NCBI GenBank assembly: GCA_900660155.1
Contig: CABFPE010000560.1
Location: 363,412-387,314 of the forward strand
Source: Hofstenia miamia
Taxonomy: Eukaryota; Xenacoelomorpha; Acoela; Hofsteniidae
Length of the DNA: 23,903 bases
Direction of reading: 5' to 3'
The notes beneath the pieces were generated by a model. That model ran no database searches. It saw nothing but the letters and a program-made list of their open reading frames with translations, and was not told the DNA's origin. Shown here piece after piece: positions 10,801 to 20,165 of the stretch. Every line of letters begins with the position of its first letter. Position 1 is the first letter of the stretch. The position numbers were made by a program, and so were the translations under genes.

Positions 10801-11686
10801 ATTCATTCGGCCATTTACTCGCAAGAAAGCCATTCCTTCAGATGAAAAGGGTAATGATAGTGTTGTGCTATCCTTTTCAGGATTTCTTCAAAAAATATTT
10901 AGCTTTTCTCAAGGACCAGTCGTAGTTTCAATGACTTTAAATTTTCAATTTTATATTTTTTATAAGATAGTAGCATCAATTAGTTCTTATATTTCTTAAT
11001 GTCTTACATTCCAAGGAAAGGCATTTATAAAAAATAATACTATGTTTTATACACTTGCCCTTAACCCCGAGCACTTAGAGAAAGGATTATCTAAAATAGC
11101 GTTAACAATTGCTTCAACTAATGCCTTAACTACAGGGGAATTAAATACTTGTTGCTTTCTGAGTACAACACTGAATGAAATACCCCACTAACACTTTGAA
11201 AAGTGTTTTGAATAAGTGTATTTCGAAGGAAACATGCAACTATTTTGCCTCTAGTTAACGCTTTAGTTGACACAATTGTAGAGTATCGTTTTTGGATCAC
11301 TTCCCTTAACTTTTGGATGATTATTAACTCCCGAGAATCCGCATTTAACAAGTGTGCTCGCAGTCAATGCTTATGTGTATCCACCTTAAAATAAATGTGT
11401 TTGAGTAAAAATTTTCGAATATCTGCTTTCAATGTTCAATGTTTCCGTACTTCTATTTAGATATGGCTTAGATGATCTCATTAAAGATAGCTACTACAGG
11501 CATTGGTTGCATTCAAATCAGCAAATAACAATTTCCAAAAAAGGCAGCTCTGTTCCTGGTATAATAAAAGGGATCGATGATGAAGGTTTCCTACTTGCTG
11601 AGACTTCAAGAGGATTAAAATCAGTTCGTCCGGATGGCAACCGATTTGATATGATGCAAAATTTATTAATTGTAGACGTAGAATAG
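1906..11686 (+). CDS. HLCS: Holocarboxylase synthetase (biotin protein ligase), seven exons
   Basis: Exons read 1906-2080, 2131-2331, 3037-3473, 7589-7765, 7813-8362, 9695-9983 and 11461-11686. Every junction has GT/AG and matching phase, giving about 684 residues (animal HLCS is about 700). The enzyme activates biotin as biotinyl-AMP and attaches it to a lysine of carboxylases. Residues 1-16 are hydrophobic (MITLFWGLYVFL). About 200-330 match the animal N-terminal amidotransferase-like region (PDIIFISD, HPWERSASLIIVALEE, then HAGLVLSLNPSL). The ligase core has the biotin/AMP loop QTSGVGRSGNQW (461-472), KWPND with the active-site lysine K524, KIGG (536-539) and GIGIN (556-560). Exon 7 is the C-terminal BPL domain, ending near RPDGNRFDMMQNLL. 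Uncertain points: exon 3 may start at 3052 (TTGTTGCAG) and exon 4 at 7580; both alternatives keep frame. M29 at 1990 is another possible start. The linker before the core is shorter than in human HLCS. Confidence 0.9.
2332..3036 (+). other. HLCS intron 2
   Basis: A 705-nt AT-rich intron bounded by donor GTATAT at 2332 and acceptor AG at 3035-3036 (or 3050-3051). It interrupts a valine codon in phase 1. I see no repeat, RNA gene or credible coding frame in it. Confidence 0.7.
4860..4891. repeat. (TAA)n microsatellite, 3' tail of the LINE
   Basis: Ten or more uninterrupted AAT units at the lower-coordinate edge of the LINE. Several non-LTR families end in a simple trinucleotide repeat instead of poly(A), so this is best read as the element's 3' tail. 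Confidence 0.85.
4860..6545 (-). mobile_element. 5'-truncated, degenerate non-LTR retrotransposon (LINE)
   Basis: Read on the minus strand, the block encodes fragments of a LINE reverse transcriptase in canonical order: DGVSPFVIHET (about 6380), SYRTIAILSQLSIIFEGLVF (about 6235-6170), NGNLTGRSTI (about 6120-6090), motif A LDISKAFD (5996-6019), GTSQGSV, FLFFNDVP, then motif C YVDD (5756-5767). A downstream segment (about 5350-5110) has the FTWMSLPCH-type C-terminal tail. It ends in a (TAA)n microsatellite at 4860-4891, which is an (ATT)n tail on the element's sense strand. In-frame stops and shifts (for example TAG in the EGLVF segment and a small deletion after SQGSV) make it inactive. The N-terminal ORF and endonuclease are absent, consistent with 5' truncation at insertion. 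The layout resembles the CR1/Jockey/I group, but I cannot assign a clade. It lies antisense inside HLCS intron 3. Confidence 0.85.
8363..9694 (+). other. HLCS intron 5
   Basis: The intron runs from donor GTGAAT at 8363 to acceptor TATTTTAG at 9694, splitting an aspartate codon (D514) in phase 1. It contains the hAT-type MITE at 8776-9122. Outside that element I see nothing beyond AT-rich sequence and short chance frames, including one at 9175-9369. Confidence 0.75.
8776..9122. mobile_element. Non-autonomous hAT-type MITE
   Basis: The element is 347 bp long. It begins TAGAGGTGGGCG and its other end, read on the minus strand, begins TAGAGATAGGCG, giving inverted termini with 10 of 12 matches. 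It is flanked by GTGTGTAT (8768-8775) and GCGTGTAT (9123-9130), an 8-bp target duplication with one mismatch. Termini starting TAGAG or CAGAG followed by GTGGGC, with 8-bp duplications, are the signature of hAT transposons. The interior is more GC-rich than the intron around it and has no transposase frame, so it would have been mobilised in trans. Confidence 0.8.
9984..11460 (+). other. HLCS intron 6 with unexplained open frames
   Basis: The intron runs from donor GTTATA at 9984 to acceptor TTCTATTTAG at 11460 and splits an arginine codon (R610) in phase 2. Residues on both sides align continuously with animal HLCS, so no exon is missing. Inside it, 10364-10738 is open for 124 residues on the plus strand, and 10692-10925 and 10778-10999 are open in two further readings; 11130-11351 is open on the minus strand. 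None resembles a protein I know. Confidence 0.6.
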
Positions 11687-11716
11687 TGCATTTTTATTCT
11701 TTTGTAGCTCTCCTTG

Positions 11717-11722
11717 AATAAA
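11717..11722 (+). promoter_or_regulatory. Polyadenylation signal of HLCS
   Basis: A canonical AATAAA lies 31 nt after the HLCS stop codon (TAG, 11684-11686). This is the first such hexamer downstream of the coding region and would give a very short 3' UTR. Confidence 0.7.
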
Positions 11723-12130
11723 GCTATTTTTAGAGACGTTTATATTGCATATTATTGCAGCCATCGTTAATGTTTGAAACATTTCTGTATATGACATTTT
11801 TGTAAATTTATGATTTTGTGATTCTAACTTGTTCATGCCCCAACTGTTGCTTAACTTGCTTATTTAAATTTAATGATGAACTAAAAAATTGTCACAATAT
11901 TTTATTATATTCATGTTATGTTTTAATTATTGGTTTGTAATTTCGTTGTTTATTGAGGCATAACCATTCGGTGTCACATATATAAACCCTTTGATACTAG
12001 TCGTTAAATTAGTTGTTTCTAAAATCAAATTTGTTTCTTTAAATTATTCATTTCGGATATTTCATTGGCTTATTCAGTAAATTGGCCAGTTATACGTTGT
12101 ATATTACCAATTTAATAGTCTGTCTTAGTA
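11723..12130. other. HLCS-SNRPA1 intergenic spacer
   Basis: The gap of 444 nt between the HLCS stop and the SNRPA1 start is AT-rich and has no gene. Its only notable features are the poly(A) signal at its left edge and the pyrimidine-rich AG just before the SNRPA1 start at its right edge. No TATA or initiator element can be called with confidence in such AT-rich sequence. Confidence 0.6.
12118..12128 (+). other. Candidate trans-splice acceptor before SNRPA1
   Basis: The sequence GTCTGTCTTAG ends two bases before the SNRPA1 ATG. A pyrimidine-rich AG this close to the start codon is typical of nematode spliced-leader addition sites and leaves room for almost no 5' UTR. A 5' UTR cis-intron is the alternative. 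Confidence 0.45.
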
Positions 12131-15100
12131 ATGGTACGGCTTTCAGTGGAGTTAATTGATGGATCTAATCAATATATCAACGCTGCGCATCAAAGAGAGA
12201 TTGATTTACGAGGTTATAAAATACCGTTTATCGAGAACATGGGTGCCACGCTTGATCTATTCACATCTATTGATCTTTCCGACAATGAAATAAGAAAGCT
12301 GGATGGATTTCCTCGTCTTAAACAGGTTTATTCCATGTTTTTGTTAGTAGTAATAATGTTCATTTTTAAACAAAAAACTTAGCAAACGGAACAGAATAAC
12401 GCCTTGGCAGTGGGTGACTTCATTGTATTGAATCGACTTGTGATTTTTAATTTATCAATTCGCTAATTAGCAGCTTATGCTTGGGATGACCACTAGAGTG
12501 ATTATTTTTTACTTAAAATCTTAGTATTTTGAACACAAAAATTGACTAAAAACCTTTACTTTAGTTAGACCAAATTTCAAAATTGAGTAAGTATTTTCTA
12601 AAACGTGTTATGAAGTACTGTTTGCATCTGACGAAATATTTTTAAGGTTTCCAATATAAAAAAATCGATCCTTTAGGTAACAGTGTTTGGAACTGAATAA
12701 GGTTCGTTGAAGAGGGGCATTAAAATATATTTAACCCTTTAATGCATGACTTTTTGTTTTACAGATATTTTCATTTTGCTATCATTATTATGACTCTTAA
12801 GGCACCTAATAGGAATATTTTCAGAAAAGTTAAACACTGATTTACGTATCTTTGAAATTCTGAGGTGTTGTGTCTATGTGTCTACACAACATTATGCAGG
12901 TAAGACCACTATAATTCGTAAGGTACTAGAATGCAAGAAGCTAAAACGATGTTATTTGTATGCTATTATTTTTATTATTCAACACAAGCACTTATAAAAT
13001 AAGCATGCTGCCTTTAAAAGTTCATCACAATATCAAAGTAATACTATAATTACACATTTTTCGTATGATACTCTAAAAAGCAATTACGTGATTGATTTAG
13101 ACATAAAAAGACTTGACATTTAGTGCATTTAGCATATGCATATCCAGCTTTTCCTTTCTTAGAACCCAATCACTGGAGCCTCTACCCTTTACTTGGAGAT
13201 CTTTCTTATTTTTCAAGAATCTATCACCTCCTTTTAATCGGTTAGCTCTAATTGTGCGTATTGCCAGAATTCTTCTTTCTTTGAGAGATTTCAATAAACT
13301 AAGCGACGTAAAAAAATTATCAAAATACAATTTGAAATTTCAGTCAGAAGGCAAAGTCTCACAAAGCTTATTTACTACCTTTTCACCAACACCCAAACGC
13401 TGTGAGCTATCACTGTTATCTTTACCTTGATATATTTGGAAATCATAAAGAATCCCAGTTGAGCCAGCCCTTGCCCAAACTTTAATGCACCATTTATTAG
13501 GTTTACTCGGAAGATATTGCCTTATAGGCGAGCGAGACTTTGTTGGAATTATTTGCTCGTCAATGGCCTGCACTTCATCTTGCTCTAACGACCGACATGC
13601 ATTTTGAATATGCTCAATAGGTGGCTGTACTTTGTGTAATTTTTGATGACCATCTTCTCCGTGAGGGATAAACGTCGAATTATCGTTAGGAGGTATCGCT
13701 TTATAACATCAAATCTGTTTACAATCATGCAGTTTGATATAAGTGGAGTGTTACATTCTTTACTCTAATGCATCCGATACTGAGGGAGGGAGTAAATTCC
13801 CATCAAAATCAAAATACGTATGTATCGCTCTAAATCTTCCTTACTGATGTTTGCGGATTGTAGCCCAGCTGAACACTGTTCAGAATAAAGATTAGACTGA
13901 AATGTTATCTGGTCAATTAAATGATCATTAAAAAATGTCCTGAAGTATTTCATACTACTTAAGTCTTCGTCAGTCACATGCAGCGCTGCTCCTCTAAAAT
14001 ACTCATCTCCATCAATATTCAGTGGAGTCTTTTGCCACGTAGTTTCAGTTACTTCAATGGAAACATCGTTCAGGACATTTTCAATATAGTTATCGTCATC
14101 AAGAATTGCGTTTGCAGCTTCCCATGCCGATTCGGCGCCGTTCATATCAACCATATTCAGCAGATTATTGGCTTCGTCCTCAAATTCAGGACATTCTTCT
14201 TCAAGATAATCTATAACGCTTTCATTATCGTCCGGTATCAAACACGTACCAATTGCTTCAAGAGCTATCGACTTAGCTGTTCTCGGAAGTCTACGAGCCA
14301 TTTTCCTGAAAAGAAAGTTTTATTGCCTGATGTATGCACAACAACATAATAACATAACCTAATCATTTAACAAAATATAATAGGAATAAACATAACTAGA
14401 ACAGTATACTAATAATATTGTCAGTTGTTTAATGAATTAAGTTGATCAATACAGTGAATATTGCAATCATAGAATAGTTTTCAAACTTACCTTCTAATAG
14501 TTCAAAATGCCGTCTTCGTTAGCACGTCGCCAGCTTTTAAATAAATCAACTTGCGACAGTCAATCGCATCACGTCAAACATTCATGTTGTCGAAATCCGA
14601 ATCAACCAACCATAGAAGATTAAAGCAACATGACGATTTGATCGTGTCATTAATTGCCGTTGTGTATACACTGCGTTATGCAGTAAAGAGTTAAATTTCA
14701 GTTCAAATGTTAACAAGCATTTTCTCATAAAATATACAAATTTCCTAAATAAATAATCTATTTTAACCTAATTTCGTCCTACAAATGAAATATAGATGTT
14801 TTATGCTTATTTTGCATAAAATGAAATTTAGGCTTTTTTGAACTTATCACCATACTAAGTATACACAAAATTCTCGACATTCATGTTTAAAAGAATTTTC
14901 AATGTTTTTGACCAAAAAAATATTTTGACATTATCGGTCATCTTTTAAGGATGCGTCTTCATTTAAACACATATTTATTGTATTGTGGAAACCTATTCTT
15001 TTATAGAAGTTCATATATTTCAACCTCAATTACACTTTTTTCAAAACTACAAACTTCACAAACTACTTCATTCTAATAAAACTACCAAAATTCTCTAAAA

Positions 15101-17111
15101 CTTAACATTCATGAAAAGCTATTCAATCTAAAATCTTTATATTAATGATTATGCGATTATGAGATCATTATAATATCATCGGAATATGACAATGCACAAA
15201 TCAAATAACTACTCATTGACTTATCTCATATTTAATTTATAATTATCATTAAAACATTGTCTATTGTAGGAAAGCAATTCATTCAGTTCATCAATATATT
15301 TTAATATATTTTGTAACTTTGTTTTATTTATTTTAATAATTTAACAGCAGTTCAAATATTAAAACTTCTAAAAAGCCCTGGGTTTTGGCCAGCCACGAAT
15401 ATTTAAAAAAAAGTCAGTTATAGATGCGTTTTGTGGCATCTTTTATTGATCTTTGAAAGAAGCAAAAATGTAATAGTCATGTAAAGTTTCTTGTTATTGA
15501 TGTATTTTATTTTACTTGTGCATGTGGCGTTTATTATTTTGTGGCAAGTTTGCACCATGCATTAGAAAATAATTGTACGTTAAATGTACAAACGCAAAAC
15601 GCTAGTCGCGTAGGAAAGAATTGTGTATTTCACATTGACATAATTACACATTTTTTGTCTTATAATGATAATAACTATGATAAAGTGAGAGAAGAAAATC
15701 TTTTCGATTGATGAAATTACCTAATACGTACTTCAATCAACTGCAATTAAATATGTTTACGGTTTTAGTCCAAAAGGCGGTAAGAACAATTGCCAGGCTT
15801 TCCTCGTAATTGAAGGCTAGATAAAATATTTAAAGACGACTCAATTATTTCTCCTCTCAAACCAGATTTTGATTGTTGGCCAACAAGAAATGAATACTCA
15901 ATATTCTATATTCGGTTTACAAATATGAAGTTTATTTTGATTATTTCAAAACAAACTCTTATACATTTTTAAGTGGTATGCTGCTACCATCTGCATTTTT
16001 ATTTGATAAGTTATCACTTGTCGCATCAAGCACTTATTGAATAAAAACTATACATGTATTATTTATCTTCTATTTTAAGTAATCTCTTGCATCATTAATT
16101 CGGAAAAATTCAATTTTTTTAAATATTCACTAATAGTCTAAATATTTTTGTTTTAATATGTCCTGTTTTATATTTTCGAAATTGTACGAACATTATTTTT
16201 TATTATCAAAACATTATTTAGATTCGAACTTTGTTATTAAACAATAATAAAATTTCTCGCTTGGGAGATGACCTTGGTGAGTGTTTGCCCTATCTTGAGG
16301 ATCTTTATCTTACAAATAACAACCTGCAAGAATTAGCTGATCTTGATCCTCTCTCCACTATTCCTAAACTCACAAGAATGTCTCTTTTGCGAAATCCAGT
16401 AGTTTACAAAAAGCATTATCGTCTGTATGTCATTCACAAAATGCCGCAGGTTAGTATATTTTATTTCTAGTTAATATTTTGGGACTTACACTAGTTAATT
16501 TCTGTATAGTAGTTTCATTAGAGTAAAATTGATGTTTAGACTTGGACATTTCTGAAATACACCAAATCCAACTTTGTTGGTCTTGGATGTATGATTTTGG
16601 GCCTAGACTGAGGTTGATTAAATCTAATTATTCTTCATGGTTTGCTTTAAATAAGTTACTATTTTTGTTATTTTATTTTCAGATTCAAGTTGCAATTCAA
16701 TAGGTATTTTTACTTGGTATCTATTCTATGCAATAACTTGTTTTTGTAATGTAAATTTTATTAAATTTTCTTTCCTGGAATAGAATTGTTATTGAACTAA
16801 ATAACATTACTTAGATTCGCATTTTGGACTTTAAGAGGATAAAGAAGACTGAACGAGATTTAGCAGATAAGCTCTTTAAAGGAAAAAGAGGTGCCACACT
16901 TAAGTCAGAGTTATTAAAACGACGTACAGTTGCGCCTGTTGAAACTCCCCTAACCATTGGACCATCAGCTGCAGATTTAGAAATAATAAAAACTCGCATC
17001 ACTCAGGCTAAATCGCTTGAAGAAGTTGAAAAATTAAAGCAGTTGTTACAAGCTGGACAAATTCCCGGCAAAGTTGATGAAGCACCTCAGAAGCGTCCAA
17101 GACCAGGCTGA
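12131..17111 (+). CDS. SNRPA1: U2 small nuclear ribonucleoprotein A' (SNRPA1), three exons
   Basis: Exons 12131-12325, 16222-16449 and 16815-17111 all join in phase 0 with GT/AG boundaries and encode 239 residues (human U2A' is about 255). The protein pairs with U2B'' and binds stem-loop IV of U2 snRNA in the spliceosome. Exon 1 has the N-terminal helix and DLRGYKIPFIENMGATLD, then the LRR IDLSDNEIRKLDGFP. Exon 2 carries LLLNNNKISRLG, LYLTNNNLQELADLDPL and the LRR cap RNPVVYKKHYRLYVIHKMPQ. Exon 3 has IRILDFKRIKKTERDLADKLFKGKRGA and ends with EVEKLKQLLQAGQIPG before a short basic tail. The acidic tail of the human protein is lacking. Intron 1 (3.9 kb) carries an antisense piggyBac element; intron 2 is 365 nt. 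The last part of exon 3 (from 16924) lies in a block that appears again at 18693. The identification is firm. Confidence 0.95.
12731..12750. repeat. piggyBac left TTAA and inverted repeat
   Basis: TTAA target duplication followed by CCCTTTAATGCATGAC. It pairs with 14675-14694 as an inverted copy with three mismatches over the 16-nt repeat. Confidence 0.85.
13097..14301 (-). pseudogene. piggyBac transposase pseudogene (PGBD-like)
   Basis: The ATG at 14301 starts 178 residues with an acidic N-terminus and the domain opener YFRTFFNDHLIDQITFQSNLYSEQ. The frame then meets TAG at 13765-13767, where related transposases have a tryptophan (probable TGG to TAG). It continues in the same frame (CNTPLISNCMIVNRFDVIK) and shifts near 13684-13695. 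The next frame gives PHGEDGHQKLHKVQPPIEH and the DDE core: AIDEQIIPTKSR with the first catalytic Asp, then QYLPSKPNKW. A TGA at 13340-13342 interrupts it before YFDNFFTSLSLLKSL, which carries the second catalytic Asp and RTIRANRLKG. The reading ends near 13097. The third catalytic Asp and the cysteine-rich C-terminus are not seen. It is therefore inactive: two nonsense codons, one frameshift, one truncation. Confidence 0.9.
14675..14694. repeat. piggyBac right inverted repeat and TTAA
   Basis: GTTATGCAGTAAAGAG followed by TTAA. On the minus strand it reads TTAACTCTTTACTGCATAAC, the partner of 12731-12750. Confidence 0.85.
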
Positions 17112-18691
17112 TTTTGCAGTTTTTTTATTTTATGTGAAAAATTATGTTATTACAATTTTGTTTTAGTTGGACATTTCAGTATTTGTTTTGCTAATTTATT
17201 ATACTTGCAAACTTATTTTTTAGTTTTTTCATCTATTTATGCATTATGATAATAGACATTTAGTGATATCAATAGTCTTCAAGTTATGCTCTTTTGTCCT
17301 AACTGAATTGCCTTCAAGTTTTGCATCAACCAATTGTTTTGTTATTTCATTTTCTGAATTCTATTATGCACTTTAGTGCAACTATACAATGCAATTTCGA
17401 TTCAAAATTTTTATAAAAAAATATACACCTATCCAGAAAATAATGAACTGGTAAAATTCTCTCAATGTCCAATGTGTTGCTATTGCATGCTTGGCATTAA
17501 TTCAATATATCAGTATTTTGATCAAAAAACGATAATGCATAAGCATGAGTATAGACAGCGTTAATATCAACACTGCTTTCAGACTGCTTCAATTTTGAAA
17601 AAGAAATTGCGTAGGAAATGATATAAACTTTTGCATTCATTGCAAATCACTATATGTTGCAATGCGAAAAGTCGAATATATTTGGAAGTATTAATCCAAT
17701 ATTTTAATGCATTCGTGCTGAGAACACGTAACATTTCATAATGAATTATCTTTTACATTAGCTTACGCAAAAATGCATTTAACTTTCACTAAATTGCTAG
17801 ATCACTGCTATTGATAAATTCAAATATTTAGCAATTATTGATTCAAAGCTTTCATTCACTGTGCATGTTGCATTTATACAGAAAATTACAGCAGCGTGCA
17901 TTACATTCATCATTAAGTAGAAAAATTACCTCTCATGCGATTTTGGGACACTTGCTTTTTAACAGTTAATGGTTTTAGTAATTTACGAATACCCGCGCCG
18001 TTATATACTTAAAGTGCTTTCAAATTTCATAAAAATTAATAATGGAGTATAAATTAGCAGTAAATGTGATAGAAAATAAAATTGCATAAAATGATGTGAT
18101 GTTTCCTAAACCAATAGTAACACGGTAGGGAAGTTGGCAGGGATTTTTAAAGTTTACGTTTCGGGTACGAGTTTTTTTTGAACATTTCGAGTTTTTTTTA
18201 GAGTAAAATACAATTTATTTTACCATAATTCCGAGGTTTTGTAAGCTGAAAAATAATGATTTGCGAATTATAAAAAGAATTGAAATTTATGTAATTTCAA
18301 TTTTATTTTCTAGTGGAGTTTGAGTATTGGTGATTTCTCTTTCGAGTTTTGTACGCTCATTCGAGTTCTTAACAGTCCGGGTACTCGAAAACCCTGGATG
18401 TTGGGTATCAACTGTAAAATATTATATCAACCATTTTGAAAAAAATTAGATGAATCATTTGCAATTAAAAACCTGAAATTGTTGCTTGCTGAGAAATTCC
18501 TGGTTCTTGAAATTTTAATTCTGTATCTGTTTAATATATTGGAAGGTGGAGAAACCAGGAAGGCTATAAACAATATTAAGACTTTTTCATTTTATTCAAA
18601 ACAACATCTTGCAGAAAATTTCGGGCTAACATAATTATTCACGAAGGATTTTGCAGAGTACATTTTGGCTGAGAATGACTATTCCAGGTAA
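16924..18691 (+). repeat. Tandem block, copy 1
   Basis: This 1,768-nt block starts inside SNRPA1 exon 3 (GTACAGTTGCGCC) and runs to GACTATTCCAGGTAA. It recurs at 18693-20460 with a constant offset of 1,769. Reading the two side by side I found one difference, C at 18183 versus A at 19952. Copy 1 completes the true SNRPA1 gene. The single N at 18692 separates the copies exactly, which suggests an unmerged assembly overlap. Confidence 0.95.
18138..18396. mobile_element. Short hAT-type MITE, copy 1
   Basis: The element is 259 bp. It begins CAGGGATTTTTAA and its other end, read on the minus strand, begins CAGGGTTTTCGAG. It is flanked by GAAGTTGG (18130-18137) and GATGTTGG (18397-18404), an 8-bp duplication with one mismatch. 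The CAGGG termini and 8-bp target duplication fit hAT. A subterminal CGGGTAC is repeated in both arms. There is no coding capacity. It differs in its terminal sequence from the MITE at 8776. Confidence 0.7.
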
Positions 18692-18692
18692 N
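18692..18692. other. Single ambiguous base (N) at the duplication junction
   Basis: The only non-ACGT base in the window, placed exactly between the end of copy 1 and the start of copy 2. Some assemblers write one N when adjoining contigs are estimated to have zero or negative gap, so it probably marks a contig join. Confidence 0.95.
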
Positions 18693-18880
18693 GTACAGTT
18701 GCGCCTGTTGAAACTCCCCTAACCATTGGACCATCAGCTGCAGATTTAGAAATAATAAAAACTCGCATCACTCAGGCTAAATCGCTTGAAGAAGTTGAAA
18801 AATTAAAGCAGTTGTTACAAGCTGGACAAATTCCCGGCAAAGTTGATGAAGCACCTCAGAAGCGTCCAAGACCAGGCTGA
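18693..18880 (+). pseudogene. Truncated SNRPA1 exon 3 copy
   Basis: This fragment encodes the last 61 residues of SNRPA1 (from the middle of TVAPVE through GQIPG to the stop at 18878-18880), identical to 16924-17111. It has no start, no splice acceptor and no upstream exons, so it cannot be an independent gene. It is probably an assembly artefact and should not be counted as a paralogue. Confidence 0.85.
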
Positions 18881-19906
18881 TTTTGCAGTTTTTTTATTTT
18901 ATGTGAAAAATTATGTTATTACAATTTTGTTTTAGTTGGACATTTCAGTATTTGTTTTGCTAATTTATTATACTTGCAAACTTATTTTTTAGTTTTTTCA
19001 TCTATTTATGCATTATGATAATAGACATTTAGTGATATCAATAGTCTTCAAGTTATGCTCTTTTGTCCTAACTGAATTGCCTTCAAGTTTTGCATCAACC
19101 AATTGTTTTGTTATTTCATTTTCTGAATTCTATTATGCACTTTAGTGCAACTATACAATGCAATTTCGATTCAAAATTTTTATAAAAAAATATACACCTA
19201 TCCAGAAAATAATGAACTGGTAAAATTCTCTCAATGTCCAATGTGTTGCTATTGCATGCTTGGCATTAATTCAATATATCAGTATTTTGATCAAAAAACG
19301 ATAATGCATAAGCATGAGTATAGACAGCGTTAATATCAACACTGCTTTCAGACTGCTTCAATTTTGAAAAAGAAATTGCGTAGGAAATGATATAAACTTT
19401 TGCATTCATTGCAAATCACTATATGTTGCAATGCGAAAAGTCGAATATATTTGGAAGTATTAATCCAATATTTTAATGCATTCGTGCTGAGAACACGTAA
19501 CATTTCATAATGAATTATCTTTTACATTAGCTTACGCAAAAATGCATTTAACTTTCACTAAATTGCTAGATCACTGCTATTGATAAATTCAAATATTTAG
19601 CAATTATTGATTCAAAGCTTTCATTCACTGTGCATGTTGCATTTATACAGAAAATTACAGCAGCGTGCATTACATTCATCATTAAGTAGAAAAATTACCT
19701 CTCATGCGATTTTGGGACACTTGCTTTTTAACAGTTAATGGTTTTAGTAATTTACGAATACCCGCGCCGTTATATACTTAAAGTGCTTTCAAATTTCATA
19801 AAAATTAATAATGGAGTATAAATTAGCAGTAAATGTGATAGAAAATAAAATTGCATAAAATGATGTGATGTTTCCTAAACCAATAGTAACACGGTAGGGA
19901 AGTTGG

Positions 19907-20165
19907 CAGGGATTTTTAAAGTTTACGTTTCGGGTACGAGTTTTTTTTGAAAATTTCGAGTTTTTTTTAGAGTAAAATACAATTTATTTTACCATAATTC
20001 CGAGGTTTTGTAAGCTGAAAAATAATGATTTGCGAATTATAAAAAGAATTGAAATTTATGTAATTTCAATTTTATTTTCTAGTGGAGTTTGAGTATTGGT
20101 GATTTCTCTTTCGAGTTTTGTACGCTCATTCGAGTTCTTAACAGTCCGGGTACTCGAAAACCCTG
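19907..20165. mobile_element. Short hAT-type MITE, copy 2 (within tandem block)
   Basis: The exact counterpart of the MITE at 18138-18396 at offset 1,769, with the one C-to-A difference at 19952 inside it. Both the element and its flanking GAAGTTGG and GATGTTGG duplications are repeated, so this is part of the block copy and not a second insertion event. Confidence 0.7.

Larger units (their letters stand above)
12731..14694 (-). mobile_element. piggyBac transposon, full-length ends, inactive
   Basis: The element occupies 12735-14690 (1,956 bp) between TTAA tetranucleotides at 12731-12734 and 14691-14694, the invariant target of piggyBac. Its termini are CCCTTTAATGCATGAC at the left and, on the minus strand, CTCTTTACTGCATAAC at the right, matching at 13 of 16 positions. 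The coding region is antisense to SNRPA1 and begins at 14301. At just under 2 kb it is shorter than the 2.4-kb canonical element, and the C-terminal coding part is missing. Insertion was into SNRPA1 intron 1. Confidence 0.9.
12326..16221 (+). other. SNRPA1 intron 1, about 3.9 kb
   Basis: The intron runs from donor GTTTAT at 12326 to acceptor ATTATTTAG at 16221, phase 0. About half of it is the piggyBac element 12735-14690. The right part, 14695-16221, is very AT-rich; no gene, RNA or repeat was recognised there. Confidence 0.8.

Noticed and set aside
13978..14349. 123-residue plus-strand ORF
   Set aside because: It is the antisense shadow of the piggyBac transposase N-terminus, which has the recognisable domain.
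17376..17564. 62-residue ORF downstream of SNRPA1, with an identical copy at 19145-19333
   Set aside because: The perfect identity comes from the tandem block, not from selection on a protein. It is AT-rich, has no homologue I recognise, and lies in the SNRPA1 3' region.
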